DNA from: Didymodactylos carnosus
Lineage: Eukaryota; Rotifera; Eurotatoria; Philodinida; Philodinidae
Direction: 5' to 3'
Length of the DNA: 64,000 nucleotides
Assembly (NCBI GenBank): GCA_905250885.1
Contig: CAJNOQ010000049.1
Coordinates: forward strand, 26,443 to 90,442
Of the stretch, positions 46,031-59,170 are shown piece by piece. The notes beneath the pieces were generated by a model that was not told where the DNA came from, ran no database searches, and was given only the letters and a program-made list of their open reading frames with translations. The first letter of the stretch is position 1. Every line of letters begins with the position of its first letter. The translations under genes and the position numbers were made by a program.

Positions 46031-49000
46031 CACCAAAACGTATTCTCTTTGGTAAAAACATCGGTGTTTTATTAGAGTAGTATAAATCAACCTTGTGAAA
46101 ATAAGCGAGCTTCTCTCATTTGTTTCCGCTGTTGAAAAATAAATGGAATATATGTCAGCATTTCAAATGTTTTCATCCAATTTAAAAAGCATAGAAAATA
46201 TTCATGGGAATAATAACAAATGAGTTTCGCTGTTCGTATTGCAAGCGAATTACGAACCCGTGTTGCGACTACACAAGATTTATGATGTGCTCTCTTTTCC
46301 TCGCTACCACTATTATCCGTTTATTTTTCTTCATAATTAAAATTGTCCAAATGAAGTCAAGATCAGCTCACCGGTCATTTATCTGTTTTACTACGACGAA
46401 TAAATTACCAAGATGTGACATAACTTTGACAATTTTTTGAAAATCCGCTGAGATTGTGTAAGACGCATCAAATTCGACGTTTAAATACTATTTTATTTTA
46501 GGCTATATTACACACGATTCGATAGAACTCGACGCACTGATCAAGAATATCTAGTTTTAGTTTAAAAATGTTGGATTTTGAAGGAGAAATTTTCAAAATA
46601 CTGGAAGGATCTGAAATTTTATAAAACCTGTGTGAAAAATACCTGTTGTGAAAAATAACGTAATATTTTTTTCCTGTTCCATTTTCAAAATCGACAAATT
46701 ATTTTTCGAATTTAGCGTAAAAAACTGGATCTAGAAATGTCTAGAAAATCTGTTAAATACCGCGATCCGAATAAAATTTTAAAACTTATTTAAAAAAATT
46801 GTCACATCGCGACCGCGAATGAATCACGAAAGTTGACTTAGGTAACTGATTATCTGCAAAAGATAGATGTTAATATTACTTAATTAGGAGAAAAGACCAT
46901 ATACTCTCACTAATAAGAGAGAGTTCAGCTATTTTTCTATTTTGCATCAAGGCTAAAAATCGGAACTGCTGTTGAAAAGGAACTTATCTCATATGTCTGC
47001 ATTCACGGGAAAACCTCGCGTAACACAGGCTACTTTATTTTTATTCAAGGATCATTTTATGAATGTTTATTTGTCACCTGACATTCTTCCATTGTGGACA
47101 GAGTATGTAGATTTGTCCACGTAAAAGAAAACAGTTAATATTTTGAGAAAAATTATATACTGTACAGTATTTACTTTTGTTATTTTCACTAGGTAATACT
47201 AATTTTTTTTTTAGATACTATAAAATTTTGAAATCTTTTTTTCTGTTACTGTGAATGTGACAATCGATGAAATAATTATTCTAATTTTCTTTTCTTCTCT
47301 CTCTTTCTTTCTTCATTTGATTTTTTTTGCCGTGACTATATTTGCTTATTCGAATATCGATGAGATAGATAGATAAAATATTCATAAAATTATAAATGAA
47401 CGACGAATGTCTTAATAAAAGAGCTGAAACAAACTGATTTCATTTGAGAATAAAAAAATAGTGATGATTATCATTTATTTTAGAAGGTATGTACACACGA
47501 TAGATTTTATTACATTACATGTTTTAAGTAAAATAATCTATGATTTTTTTAAAATTTTTATATTTCTCATGAACAAGTTTAGTATTATGTACAGTCATTT
47601 TTCCTATAGTGTCATCTTTGAGTAAAATTCCAATTTTTTTATAATCAATTTTAGTCATACTTCAATCTTACATAATTAAACTAATATTATTAAATAATTA
47701 AATAATTACTGCTGCCATTATTAGTCTATTAAAGACTTTCTTTCATCATTTTATTTAAATAGACAAGACGACAACTAATTCAATTATACGAGATTATTTC
47801 CATGAAAGAAAAATCGCCAATGGTCGTTGTGTGAGATTCATTTCAGACATTTTTTTTGGAAAACATACACGCAGGAAAAGAAAAGAAGGGAATTACTCTT
47901 CTCGATATAGAATTTTTAAAAAAAAAAAGATGAGAAGAAAAAAAACCCACAGATTGTATATAAAAAAAAAAAAAGCTGAAATGCATCATTTAATCTGTGA
48001 TAGATCTATGTCTATGTTAGTATTGCACTATTATTACCAACAAGGGTCTTCTTTTCTTTGTTTCAAATCGTTAAGGATCATAGAACGTGATTTCTATATA
48101 GTTATACAAAATACATTGTAAGTAAGAAAATGATCAAGAATTTGACTATCTATTAAATTCATTTCAATTTCATGCGATATCAATAGTTCAAAATAAATGA
48201 TAACTGGAGTTAGTTGATTCTTTATTTTTGCTTTGTATGGAAAAGTTTTGCTTGAAATATATATTTCAACTATATCATACTAACTACATGTTAATAGGAA
48301 TATCAATTCTTTTTTTTATCTTCTTTTTTTTTTTTCTTTCCTCTTAATAGATGTTGTTTACTATTGTTGTTTTTATTAAGTTGATAATCACAAGTAAATA
48401 ACTTTAATCGAATTGATAATCTCTTCAACACTTCTTTCGATATTTATATAACAGAGGAAATACCAAGTTTGACAAAGAACGAAAAGAAAGCGCCACTCGC
48501 CGTCTCTTTTTTTGTCTATTAGATTAACAATATTTTTTTAATTTAATTCATACCAGCGTGAATTAGTCCGATTTTAAGTTAATTTTGTTTCATGATTAAA
48601 CGTTTTAATGAACAGATATGGTCTCTCTATACGAGGTTTACTATTTCTGTATATGAAAAAGATATTCGAAACAGATCTCTATTTCGTTCAGTCGTCAGTT
48701 TTTTAATATTAAGTGATGCTAAAACAATGTGACAACTGTTCGAATTAACAGAAATGAAAATTGTTGAAATTAGAACGACATATACAGAAAGAAGGAAGTT
48801 CTTTGACTTTCACGTCTGTCTTTTTCCATTATTTTTGACTTTCGGAGAAAAGAAAGGATTTTTATCTTCGATATGATTCGTCATCAATTAATATCTCAGT
48901 TATTTTTTCTTTCTTTCTTTCTTTCATCTACGATGATTTCACATAACTTCAATTATTCAACTCAATCGTTTGTTGAAAAAAGATTTTTACCACTTAAGCC

Positions 49001-50220
49001 GTTAAGGCTAATTGATGAAAAAAACAAAATCTTTTGGGGATTCGAGAGTCTTTCATAGTACGATAAATTCAAAAATTTTACTATTGTTCGGTTTTGATAG
49101 TAAATATGTCAAGATATAGAGCCTAGATTGTTCATCCAGAATCATACGTCGATGATTAACGGACTATTGACATCCTAAAAATAATGTATTACGAGGATGT
49201 TTAGATCGTTAATTAGATGTTAACAACACCGTTGTCATCGTTCTGTGAAGAAAAATATTTGTCAAATCAACAAATATTCTGAAAGGTTGAGTCTACTTCT
49301 CTGTGACTGAATATTATAAGCTCGACAAACATTACTATAGACGTGTAGTTTAAATAATAATTCTGCTGAGAATAGAGTAAAGTTAGAACATAAAGAATTT
49401 TAGCAAAAGCCTTCTATTTATGTAGTTGAATCTTTTATATCCATTAATAAAAACTTTTCTATAATTGAGATCATTTTCAGTATTGATTAATGAAAATATC
49501 TACTATGATAGACAAAATTAATTTTTATACGAGAACAAATTTATTATTTGCTCGATATATATAGATATTGTCATGACAGTCCACTAAGATTAATCATTGA
49601 TCAAAGAATCTATGTTCATATATCGATATACGGAAATAACCTTTCCGCTATAAAACAACTCTTCGATGCCAACCATTGTTTTCTTTTTCTTCCCTAATTA
49701 AAACACATGTGGTGAGTTAAATAATCAATATTAAGGAATAAAGAAAACATAAGAAAAAATAGTCATTTTTATCACATAGATGAACATACACTCTACTAAG
49801 AATTCATTAATAATCAATATTGGACAGTTGCATAAGAACAAAATTGTTTTTGTAGATACTTTTCATTATTAGGATGAAATACGATAAAAAAAATCTTTCT
49901 GTTCCTTAGAGCTACTTTATTTTATATTTGTAAGCATCACTATCACAAAGTAAATCATTAATCATTGAACAGTTGATCAGAAGAACTTGCGCACAAGGTT
50001 CTTGGAATAGATGAGTTATCTACATGCAAAATGATTTTTAGTTTAGATAAGAGTGACGAATATTGGTCTCATATTGATTTTCATGAATTTCGAAAACGTT
50101 GAGCGTTAAAAGAGTCGATAATGAATATGTGTGTGTATTATTGATAAAAAGACTCAAAAAAACCATGAACGGCTATGATTTGTCAGTTCAAATTGAAGAG
50201 GTAGGCACAGGAATTAGAAC

Positions 50221-52225
50221 ATGTGTAAATTGTTTGATCTCATATTCTGTGTAAATAGTGATTGTTTGTTCCTACAATTCAATGTTCTGCTATTATTATC
50301 AACGTTTACCATTGTCCATTGTACAATTATTTACCATAAAAAGATATTTGATCGACCTGTCTCATGTCCACGTCTGTTCAAATCGCTGATTACTTGTGAA
50401 TGTGCTCATGATAACGAAAATCGCATTGGAATCGATTGTGGTTCTCGACCTATTCAACAGTTGCCCCGATCATGGAGAACAATCACTCATGTTTATAGAA
50501 ATAAAACCAGCGAACTGCAACAACAACAACAACAAACTGTCGACTTTTACTCTCACAGTAATATCAATACATTTACTCAATCCGTTGTTTATCTCAATTT
50601 ATCTAACACAAATATTTCATCATTAAAATCGGATGAGTTCCATGTACGTAATTAGACATATCTTTAACAAATGTTTTCATATTTCTCATTCTATCTTGTA
50701 GGGTCTTTATCATTTGCAAGTACTATCAATTGAAAATACACCATTAAATGAAATTCGAGCTCATAGTTTTCGTCACTTAACACAATTAGATGTACTGAGA
50801 ATTGAACGTAATTTAAATTTAATCGAATTAAACGCCTATTCATTGAGTGATCTTCATAATACGCGTTTAATATCGTTAACCGCAAACGGGATACGCATTA
50901 TTCATTCTGAAGCATTTCGTAATACACATTTTATTAATAAACTTGATTTAAGCGACAATCCATTAGAGGTAGGTAGATGGCGGTAGTTCTGCGTGCTGTA
51001 AATATGACATTCACCGTTTTATTTTTTATCCAGCATATTTCATAATATATACATTTATTTACCTGTATTAATAATGTGTAGGGGGAAGCTCGCTCACAGG
51101 GAATACGCACGAGTGCAATTTCTGTCACTCATTTTCTTCCTTGGGAAGGTCTGAGAGAAAGGCTATTTAAGACTCTAGAAGGGTCCGCATCCGGTAACGG
51201 ATGGCACGCGATCAGAAATGGTCTTCGCTCATAGAATGTTGGCACAAGATCTGTACTATTTTAGTAGAGGGATGCCTGTTTATCTATGACTGAAGTTGTG
51301 AAAGCGTGTAGCCAGCCACATGAAGTGCAATGAACGAGATGGAATTGTTCCAGAACTCAATTCAGACTACTCTCCCCCTACACACTCTTTTTCTACATTA
51401 AAAATCTTGTCCATACTTCAAGCTAAGCTGATAGAGGAGTAGACTGTATATGGGATACTCTGAATTGGACTTTTTATTTAGATTATCGAATCTTACGCAT
51501 TTACTGGCCTAATGACAATTGATACATTGATCTTATGTTCCGCAGCATCAATCAAATGTAAAATAAAAAGCATCGAACCATTAGCATTTTTTGGTTTCAA
51601 TCAATGCAGCAATCTTTCGATCGTTGGACTGACAACACCTATCGAACCACAGTCGTTTTCATATATGATTAAAATTAAAACAATTGATTTATCCAACGGA
51701 CATGTAACTAAAATTAGACAATACGCATTCGATCATTCAGAAGATATTGGTGAAATTAATCTTTCTAATTCGTTTGTTAAACATATCGAACCTGGTGCAT
51801 TTAATATAGTGGTCAATTTTACATCACTTAACTTGCGTGCAAATCTTATTAGACATTTGTCTCGTGACGTATTTGAAAATATAACTGCTCAAATAATTGA
51901 CTTGAACGATAATCCGATACAATGTGATTGCTCGTTTAAATGGTTTTTAAAATCTACGACATTGATACAAGCTTCTTATTTGTTACCGGATACATGTGCC
52001 GGCCCCGATGGGTATGAATGTCTACCGATTCAAATCATAACACAAAAAATGCTCCCGTGTTCGTTGAATCGAACAAAAAATTTTTGCGTGGAAAAAGCTA
52101 ACAATAATCTGACGATAATGCCAAAAAACTCAAGTAAACTGACGTACGAGGAAATAAATGGTTTGTTGTGGCTAATAGTTTTTATTCAAACTGTGCGTTC
52201 ATCTGTCACTGCAGTAATTGAGTAG
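50221..52225 (+). CDS. Secreted leucine-rich-repeat protein with LRR C-terminal cap
   Basis: Three exons in phase 0: 50221-50643, 50702-50968, 51482-52225; 477 aa. The N-terminus has a hydrophobic stretch (LFLQFNVLLLLSTFTIVHC) that would act as signal peptide, then a Cys-rich N-cap (SCPRLFKSLITCECA ... GIDCGS). A poly-Gln run of six sits near residue 102. LRRs follow (VVYLNLSNTNISSLKSDEF, LISLTANGIRIIHSEAF, INKLDLSDNPLE, INLSNSFVKHIEPGAF, LNLRANLIRHLSRDVF). The cap is DLNDNPIQCDCSFKWFLK ... DTCAGPDGYECLP. A weakly hydrophobic end (INGLLWLIVFIQTVRSSVTA) may be a GPI signal or poor membrane anchor. Ligand and orthologue unknown. The second intron carries a 308-bp transposon-like insert. Confidence 0.85.
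51076..51383. mobile_element. 308-bp insert with GTGTAGGGGGA terminal inverted repeats
   Basis: The left end GTGTAGGGGGA (51076-51086) is exactly complementary to the right end TCCCCCTACAC (51373-51383). The interior is GC-richer than its surroundings and non-coding. It lies in the 513-bp second intron of the LRR gene, several times longer than the gene's first intron, so the insert explains the intron's length. Confidence 0.75.
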
Positions 52226-52552
52226 TGAACACAACCTTTTTTAAGTGTTTTTCAAGGTGTATGTAGAATATACTCACCGATATGCAGTGATGTTTACCAT
52301 ATTCTCACAGAACTTGATATTAACGATTGTGGACCGATGTATATTAATAAAATTTTTATGTGTATTTTCTATCATCATAAGACCCAACATTGGCCTGCGC
52401 GACGAATTTAAATATTAGCAAACAAAAAAAAATACATATATTTATTATTAACAATGAAAACATAGTTTTATACACTTTAGATACGATTGTAATATGAATA
52501 TGGGAGGGGGAAGAAGACAAATAAAATGTCAATTATTTGCTGTTGTTCTTTA
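52226..52552. terminator. Convergent 3' ends with polyadenylation signals on both strands
   Basis: A plus-strand AATAAA at 52346-52351 serves the LRR gene. A minus-strand AATAAA (TTTATT on the plus strand at 52441-52446) serves the nucleoporin gene. With the usual 10-30 nt to cleavage the two transcripts end about 70 bp apart or just overlap. Confidence 0.6.
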
Positions 52553-55500
52553 TCATTTTCTATAACTTGTAAACGAATTACCCGTAGGTTGAGTTGGAGC
52601 CCCAAAAGATTGAGAACCTAAATAGATAAATATATAATTATTCCTCAGCTATTAGTGAAAAATATATTGTTACTGTTTTTCTTATTACCTCCAAAAGCTG
52701 GCCCTTGTGGCTGTGCAGGAGGAAGTGAACTGGAACCGAACACTGATGAAGATTGACCAAATATTCCTTGACTCGGTGTTGAGGTGTTCTGACCAAAACC
52801 AGCAAAGTTAAAAGTGCTTCCACCATTATTACTTGCTGGTTGACCAAAACCTGTAAAAGTACTACCAAATCCTCCACTTGGTTGTTGGGATGAATTTGCT
52901 CCAAACGCTCCAAATGTACCGCCTGTTGCTTGTGTTTGTGAAGTAGGAGAACCAAAACTTCCGAAACCAGTTGATGGTGGTGAACTGAAACCGGAACTTC
53001 CAAAGCCGCCAGTTGATGCTGGGCTTGTGTTAGCTGCTAGGCTACCAAAACCTCTGTAGAAAAACGATTTGTTAAGCTCAAAAGTAGTTTAAAACAAATG
53101 AAAAAAAACTATCGTTAATCCTTCTCACCCTGACATTGCAGGATTGCCGGTTGAAGCACTTCCAAATATTGTTGTTGGTGTTGTTCCTGTTGGAGGGCTG
53201 CTCACAGCAAACACGCTTGAACCAAGTTGAGCTGATTGACCGAAACCTGAACCTGTGAGCACAATAAAAATAGTTATATCTTTTCTGCGAAAGTAGAATA
53301 ATGTTATGATTGTAGTACCTCCAAAAGGCGGTGATGTAACTGGGTTTAGTTGAGGAAATGAATTAAATGGTAACGAGGGCTGACTTCCGAAGCCTGTGCT
53401 ATTTTGTGTTGCACCAAATGGCGTTGTTATGGAAGTTGAAGATGGCGTAGAGGAGGGAAACGTGGGTGTTGTTGTAATAACTGATGATGGCGAAGGAAAT
53501 CCCGTTATTTGAGCGTTCGTGGTCTGAGTACTTGGTGTAGTTTGTGTTACATTTCCAGTGCTAAATCCCGATATTGACGGTTGTGGTGCCACTGTCGAAG
53601 AAGTGGATGAAACCACATTCGTTGTTGATGCTGCAGATGATGGCGTAACTGTACTAAAACCAGCACTAAGTGGAAAGGACAACGACGTAGTTGGTGCTGC
53701 AGATGTGACCAAAGAGGTGATTGCTGATGATGCCGGAATGTTGGATACTGTAATGCCAAAACCAAATCCATTTGGTGTCGATAATGGCGGTGTCGATGTA
53801 ATTGCATTTGTGAAACCACTACCAAATGCAAGAGAGCTTGATGATGTTGTAGCAACAGAGGCTGGTACACTTTGACTAAAATAGATCAAGATGAAAGATA
53901 CAATAAAAAGATATAGCGTTGTTTTTTCCAAAGCAATTCTAGTTAATTTGAATAATATAATATACCAAAAATTATGAGGGGCCTTTAGAATTACGGATGA
54001 CTATTTCTCCTTACCTTTAAACCAAGATCTAATTTATATAAAGGTTAATGTGATGGAATTATTGAATTATCCACACGTGCGTGTGTGTATGCAAACTTTA
54101 TTTTTAATTTTCATCACAAAGAATCGCAAACGATCTTTTTTTCTTGTTGAATCAGCTGAGTTTAGTCGTGATTTCTATCCCTCATACAGGTAGGTTAGAA
54201 AAAGAAAAGGTGAAAGAGAACGAAGAAGTCATAGACCATTTTTCTGAAATAGAACTACATCAATCAACAGGATGTCTCAAAGTATAAAAAGTTGATTCAT
54301 ATTCCCCCGTATATCAATAGAAATAAAATTCTCTACAGTGACCGTCATAAAAAATTTTGGTTTCTGTTCTCTACGAATTTTTACGTTGAACTATATCTCA
54401 TACTTTTGTTCTCTTACTCTCTCGTTTTTTTTTTCGTCGCTATTGATTACTATTTTTTCAATAGAGAGACACATACATATGTTTGAATTTAACCTACGGC
54501 CGATTATTTCTGTTTTACAAGCAAATACTAGACACGTTTACAAAATCATTGAAATCTATCTGCGTCAACACAAAATAAATTTAATTTTTTTCACCTTCAA
54601 CTCAAAGTTGTCACCAATTTACTTTTTGTTTTAAAAAAAGACAAAATCGGATTTGATCGGGTAAGCTATAAAGAAGTAGATTCGAGTCTTCTACCGACTA
54701 CATAAAAGAAAAGAGAAATATAAAAATACTGTATTTATCTAAGCTCTTTATATCGTAATGTTATTATAATTTTATATTAAGAAATTAGATTATAAAGAAA
54801 GACAAGCACTATGGCATCGGCGATGACACAAGATAACTATTTAGAACAAAACGATAAAATTCATCATTTACAATGTGAAACAGTTGTACAAGAATTATTT
54901 GATAGAGACAATCAGATAGCTGCTGAATGGACAATTGAGCCGCAAATTGAAATACATTTTTGTCAACATAATCCACATCCAATGATCTATGATAATTGTA
55001 CATCAACAGCAACAACAACAACGACACCAAAGACATATGATTAATATTTTATTCTCTGTTATTTAATTTTAAACAATAATAAATAAAATGCAAAAATATT
55101 TACTTACGGTATGGTTTTAGATAAAGCTGTTGATGACTGTGTTGGCATTGATTCATTGAGTAATGCTCTGATAGAAGCATCTTGTTGTACAGTAGGCTGC
55201 GTTAATGTCTTGTTTATCGATGAACGAAGATCAGCCTCTGTTGAGATTGAAGCAGATGATGCATTTGTTGTGATGAGCGAAGGATTAAGAATTGTAGGAA
55301 GAACTGTTGATGTTACGATTATTGGAGGCGGTTGTTGTTTCAAAATATTATCAGCCTGTGATACACGAGTTGGCGTTTTCACTGGATCACCAATTAAACT
55401 TTTTATTGGTGAAGAAATAGGTGGTGGTTGTTGAGAAATGACGGTATTGATTTCTGATGAAGATGTAAATGATTGTTGTGGTTTTGATGGTGAAGCATTT

Positions 55501-57602
55501 TGAGTTCCCAATGAGATAGATTGTTGCTCACGCAGTAACGGCATATTTGTTTTTAATGGTGGTGGTTGAAACGCTGCTTTTTGCTGGTTTATCGTTGTCG
55601 CCGGTGTTGTTTTATGAATCGTGTTCGTATTTATTCGATTTTCTTGAGTTTTATGTTTATCTCTTTGTATTGGACTAGCTGACAATGTATTTGATATAAC
55701 TTCTAACGCTTCAGGACTTGCCGAACCCGAAACTATATCGATTGATGTACGAACAAGACGTAACATATTTGTGAAACTTTCGGATTCTGTTGGTGATAGA
55801 GCTAATGTCGACGGAAGCACTCCTAATTGTTGTGTAAGCTGTGATAATAAAATATTTTTTGATATTGAACTTGATTCATCAGTTTTTTTCTGTGGTGTTT
55901 GATGTTTTTCATCAATATCTGATAGTGTAATAACAGCAGCTATAAAACAAAAATTCGAAAAATAAATTTTTGATATTTTCATGTTTATTGTATGAGATTG
56001 AAATATAAACGAAATATTGTTAATGTATGATTAGTAAAACTATCAAAACTATTTTTTTATTTACCTGCTGGAACTTTGATTTGTACTAAATTTGCTCTTG
56101 TTGATTGTAATAATGATAATAAATGAGAATCATTGTCTTCTATACTAGATGTTGTTAATCTTGAACTAAAAAGAATATTTAAAAAAATATTATTTTAAAT
56201 ATATTTAATTATAAACTTTTTTAAAAAGATTACTTTTTGAATTTCTTCTTCTCAATATCTCGCTCATCATCATTGTCAATATTTGAGGATATTTTACATG
56301 ATTTTAAGTTCGAACAAATTGTTTCTATATCTTTTTCTGCTGCCGTTACTTTTTTACTTAATACACGAATACGATTTTGAATATGATGTTTTAATGTTTG
56401 AGTTGAATAAGATAACTCTAATTCTGGCAAAAAATCTCTAAAATAAAAATAATAAAAGTTTTAAATATTTTATAGATGAACATGTTATTCAATTTTAGAT
56501 CATTAAATCAACATACTCATTATCATTTTCTTCATTTTCATTATTCATTACTGATTTATCATGAATTTGTGTATGTGTTAATTGTACAATAACAGCCAAA
56601 TCATGTTTGATTTTATCATATTTCATTTTTATTGTATCTAAACGATTTTGTGTCCAGGGATCTAATTGTCTATCGCGTAATAAATGATATAGACTCTCTT
56701 TTTGAACTAATTTTATTTGACGACGGGCATTTTCAATTGTTGCCAATGATTCTAGATGATCATTTGCCAATGTTTTTAATGTTCGATTAGCAGCCTTAAA
56801 TAATTAAAATGATTTTAGATTAATTACTATTAGGAAAAGATTAATATACGCGCTATATACCTGCAATGATTGTGTCGTCTCAGTCAATGATTTTGTTATT
56901 AAATCAAGTGATTTATCAACTACAGTTGAATATTGATCTGTTGTTTTACTTTCACTGAAAGATTTGTCTAATAATTTCAATTGACTATGAAATTGATTAA
57001 CCTAAAATAAAATAAAATTATTCAGACATAAGATTAAAATATTTTAAAATTGGTCAAGAAATAATTTTACACACCATTTGAAGAAGATTCGACGAATTGT
57101 TTGTAGTTACTAAAACAATTTATGAATATAACATCAGTATTAATTTAGAGTATAATGATTTATAATTAATTACTTTTAGTATTTTCTGGTAAACTTGTTG
57201 ATTGCAATAATGAAGCTACGGTTGTCGCTCGCTTTTCTTGTTCATTAGGCAACGTGTTCTTTTGCATAGTATTAAGACCAAAATTAGATTGTTCCATTTT
57301 AAAACTTGTGCTTGATGAAGGAAGAGCAGGAAATTGATGCGGAACAGATGTGGATGCTGATGAAGGAAATGATGTCGATTCTTGAACCGATGACTTGTTC
57401 CAATCATTATTTTCTCTACCTAAATCTAATCGTGCACCATTCAACTCAGTATTTTGTGTCAGTGGTAATGGTGTTTTTGACACAGTTGGTTTTGTTCCTT
57501 GTTCAAACAACTTGAAAGTATTGTTGAAAGGTGAAATAGAATCGGACGATTTCAGTGGCACCGGTGAAACGTTCTCTAATGATAGTGGAAATGGATTTGT
57601 TT
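52553..57602 (-). CDS. NUP214: FG-repeat nucleoporin, NUP214-like, 5' part missing
   Basis: Eleven exons in phase: 57602-57174, 57109-57075, 57001-56861, 56794-56517, 56437-56234, 56165-56065, 55939-55108, 53875-53319, 53252-53129, 53053-52689, 52617-52553; about 1,043 residues. The order is a Ser/Pro/Thr-rich segment, then a coiled-coil region (KLLDKSFSESKTTDQYS, LDTIKMKYDKIKHDLAVI, THTQ helices; roughly residues 145-390), a long Ser/Thr/Gln linker, then dense FG/GFG repeats to the end (GGFGSTFTGFGQPAS, FGQSSSVFGSSS, final SQSFGAPTQPTGNS). Coiled coil followed by C-terminal FG repeats is the NUP214/Nup159 layout of the cytoplasmic pore filaments used in mRNA export; NUP62/NUP58 have other orders. 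The first visible exon starts mid-codon, and no beta-propeller exons appear up to 64 kb. The NUP214 name is moderately sure; FG nucleoporin is sure. Confidence 0.75.
54811..55044 (+). CDS. 77-codon ORF nested antisense in a nucleoporin intron
   Basis: A single-exon ORF on the strand opposite the nucleoporin, inside its 1.2-kb intron. The product is acidic, with no membrane segment and a balanced composition (DNYLEQNDKIHHLQCETVVQ, QELFDRDNQIAAEWTIEPQI), ending in a Thr-rich tail. An AATAAA follows about 35 bp after the stop, and the upstream 100 bp are AT-rich. No family recognised. It could be a small nested gene, a retrocopy fragment or chance. Confidence 0.45.
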   Translation: MASAMTQDNYLEQNDKIHHLQCETVVQELFDRDNQIAAEWTIEPQIEIHFCQHNPHPMIYDNCTSTATTTTTPKTYD

Positions 57603-58520
57603 CTAAAAAAACAAAATAATTTGATGATTAAAGGCCTGTAAGATATCTTTTCTACTCACTAAACAAATCTCTTTACTAGCCGCACTGTAAAAAATTCGCA
57701 CGTTTAAACCGTGCTAACCTGACATTTTTTCCAACCTGATGGTTAAAACGCCAGGTCAACATGATGTTTTAACCGTTCGGTTACAAAAACGTCAGGTTGG
57801 AACGTTCCAAACCTCTGTATGATTTTGTATTGGGGAAAGAAATAGCAAGTGGGCAGGGTTTGAGTTTGAAAAGGCACACTTTGCTAAAGAATGGGAAGGT
57901 TCTCGGTTTTTTGAAGAATTCCGTTGTTTTTGAAATAAATGGATTTTACATTTCACAGAGATGCCACCTTTCCCATAATAATGTATTTATCTCAAAAACG
58001 ACGAATTTCTTGAAAAAACTGAGAACGACAAAGAGTTTCTTATTAGAATTTCTATTCAATCTAAAATATTAAATACTTATCTAATTATTGATGTCTTTCC
58101 TGTAATATTTGTTTATTTTTTTCTTGTACTGTTGTTTTCTTTATAAAAGTTATATTCACAACATTAACGTTATTGTAATAAAAATACAGAAGTTTATACT
58201 CTGATTTGTTTGTTAATCGGAACTTGCAAAAATATCTGTGTCTGAACTCGCTATAAAAGAATCAGCGGTTTCCTCACATTTTGCCTTGTGACATTCTTCA
58301 GGTTATTCTTTGACATGTGTACTCTAAGGATCGGCGATTCGACAGGTTGCTATTCTTTCTAGAGTGCCTCGAACTAATCCGAGAGTTACAAATGTGCAAA
58401 ACGATCATCCCTACTTGACGATTAAGCTGATAGATTCCTCTGTTTTGCATCTGATTTCTTTGAACATTTCGAAAAAAGCTAACTTAATATTTCGTTTGTG
58501 ATTAACAACCTTCCTTGTAA

Positions 58521-58661
58521 TGGCGTAGCCAGGATTTTATTAGTGGGTGAACGTTGGCCCAAATTTTTTCAAAGTGGTAGACATTAGCGCAGAGTACTGT
58601 GAATTATAAAACTTTTAGTGGGTAGGCTGAGCCCATCCCAATCCACCCGGTGGCTACGCCG
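58521..58661. mobile_element. 141-bp element with TGGCGTAGCCA ends
   Basis: The left end TGGCGTAGCCA and right end TGGCTACGCCG share a 10-bp inverted repeat (GGCGTAGCCA). The interior is non-coding. It is nested within the composite element and ends 38 bp before the next hAT-like element. Confidence 0.65.
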
Positions 58662-58699
58662 CTACTTCCTTGGAGCAGTATGCAACACGTTACTTCTAC

Positions 58700-59170
58700 C
58701 AGAGGTGGGCGATGGAGGAGGATCCCCGCGAGGAAGATTTTTTGAAAGTTTGACGAGGCACGGGACGATGATGAGGCAAGAACTGCACGAGACGATTGCA
58801 TTTTTTTCTTGTTAGTGGAAGACGAAATGGAGACACTGAACAGAATTCTTTTCAATTCACTTGAAAAATACATTTTTTTAGTAGATAACATCTATCACAC
58901 ACACAGCGTTTCCACAAGTGGAAGTTAAAGCTCTAACAGTTGTTTATTGCAAAGGTTATTTCTAACCTTTTTTATTTGTTCTTCTGTCTTCCTAGTATCT
59001 AGAATCAATAGTTGACGATGGGCGAGGCGGTGACAGAGCAGAAAGCTTACGGAGCGATCCCCCCGAAGTAGATTTCGCAAAACTTGACGATGTACGGGGC
59101 GATGACGAGGCAGGAAGTCTGCGAGGCGATTCCCGCGAGGGTACTAAAGATAGTCCATCGCCCATCTCTG
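58700..59170. mobile_element. hAT-like non-autonomous element
   Basis: The ends CAGAGGTGGGCGATGGA and TCCATCGCCCATCTCTG are inverted repeats; CAGAGGTGGGC is a common hAT terminus. The flanks ACTTCTAC (58692-58699) and ATGTCTAC (59171-59178) agree in 6 of 8 positions, consistent with a decayed 8-bp duplication. Two diverged direct copies of a GC-rich block (GGCACGGGACGATGATGAGG and the similar TGTACGGGGCGATGACGAGG) lie at about 58720-58800 and 59055-59140. Confidence 0.75.

Larger units (their letters stand above)
44099..50220. other. 6.1-kb intergenic stretch, repeat-bearing at its left end
   Basis: 44.4-46.5 kb contains diverged tandem copies (44936-45042), a hAT-type MITE (45626-46030) and GC-richer segments with chance ORFs (45053-45373, 45397-45678 minus). 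From 46.5 to 50.2 kb the DNA is AT-rich with poly-A/T runs, CTTT repeats near 48900, and no gene I can support. The promoter of the LRR gene should lie near its right end. Confidence 0.5.

Noticed and set aside
53558-53875. 105-codon plus-strand ORF
   Set aside because: It is the antisense shadow of the low-complexity Ser/Thr-rich nucleoporin exon.
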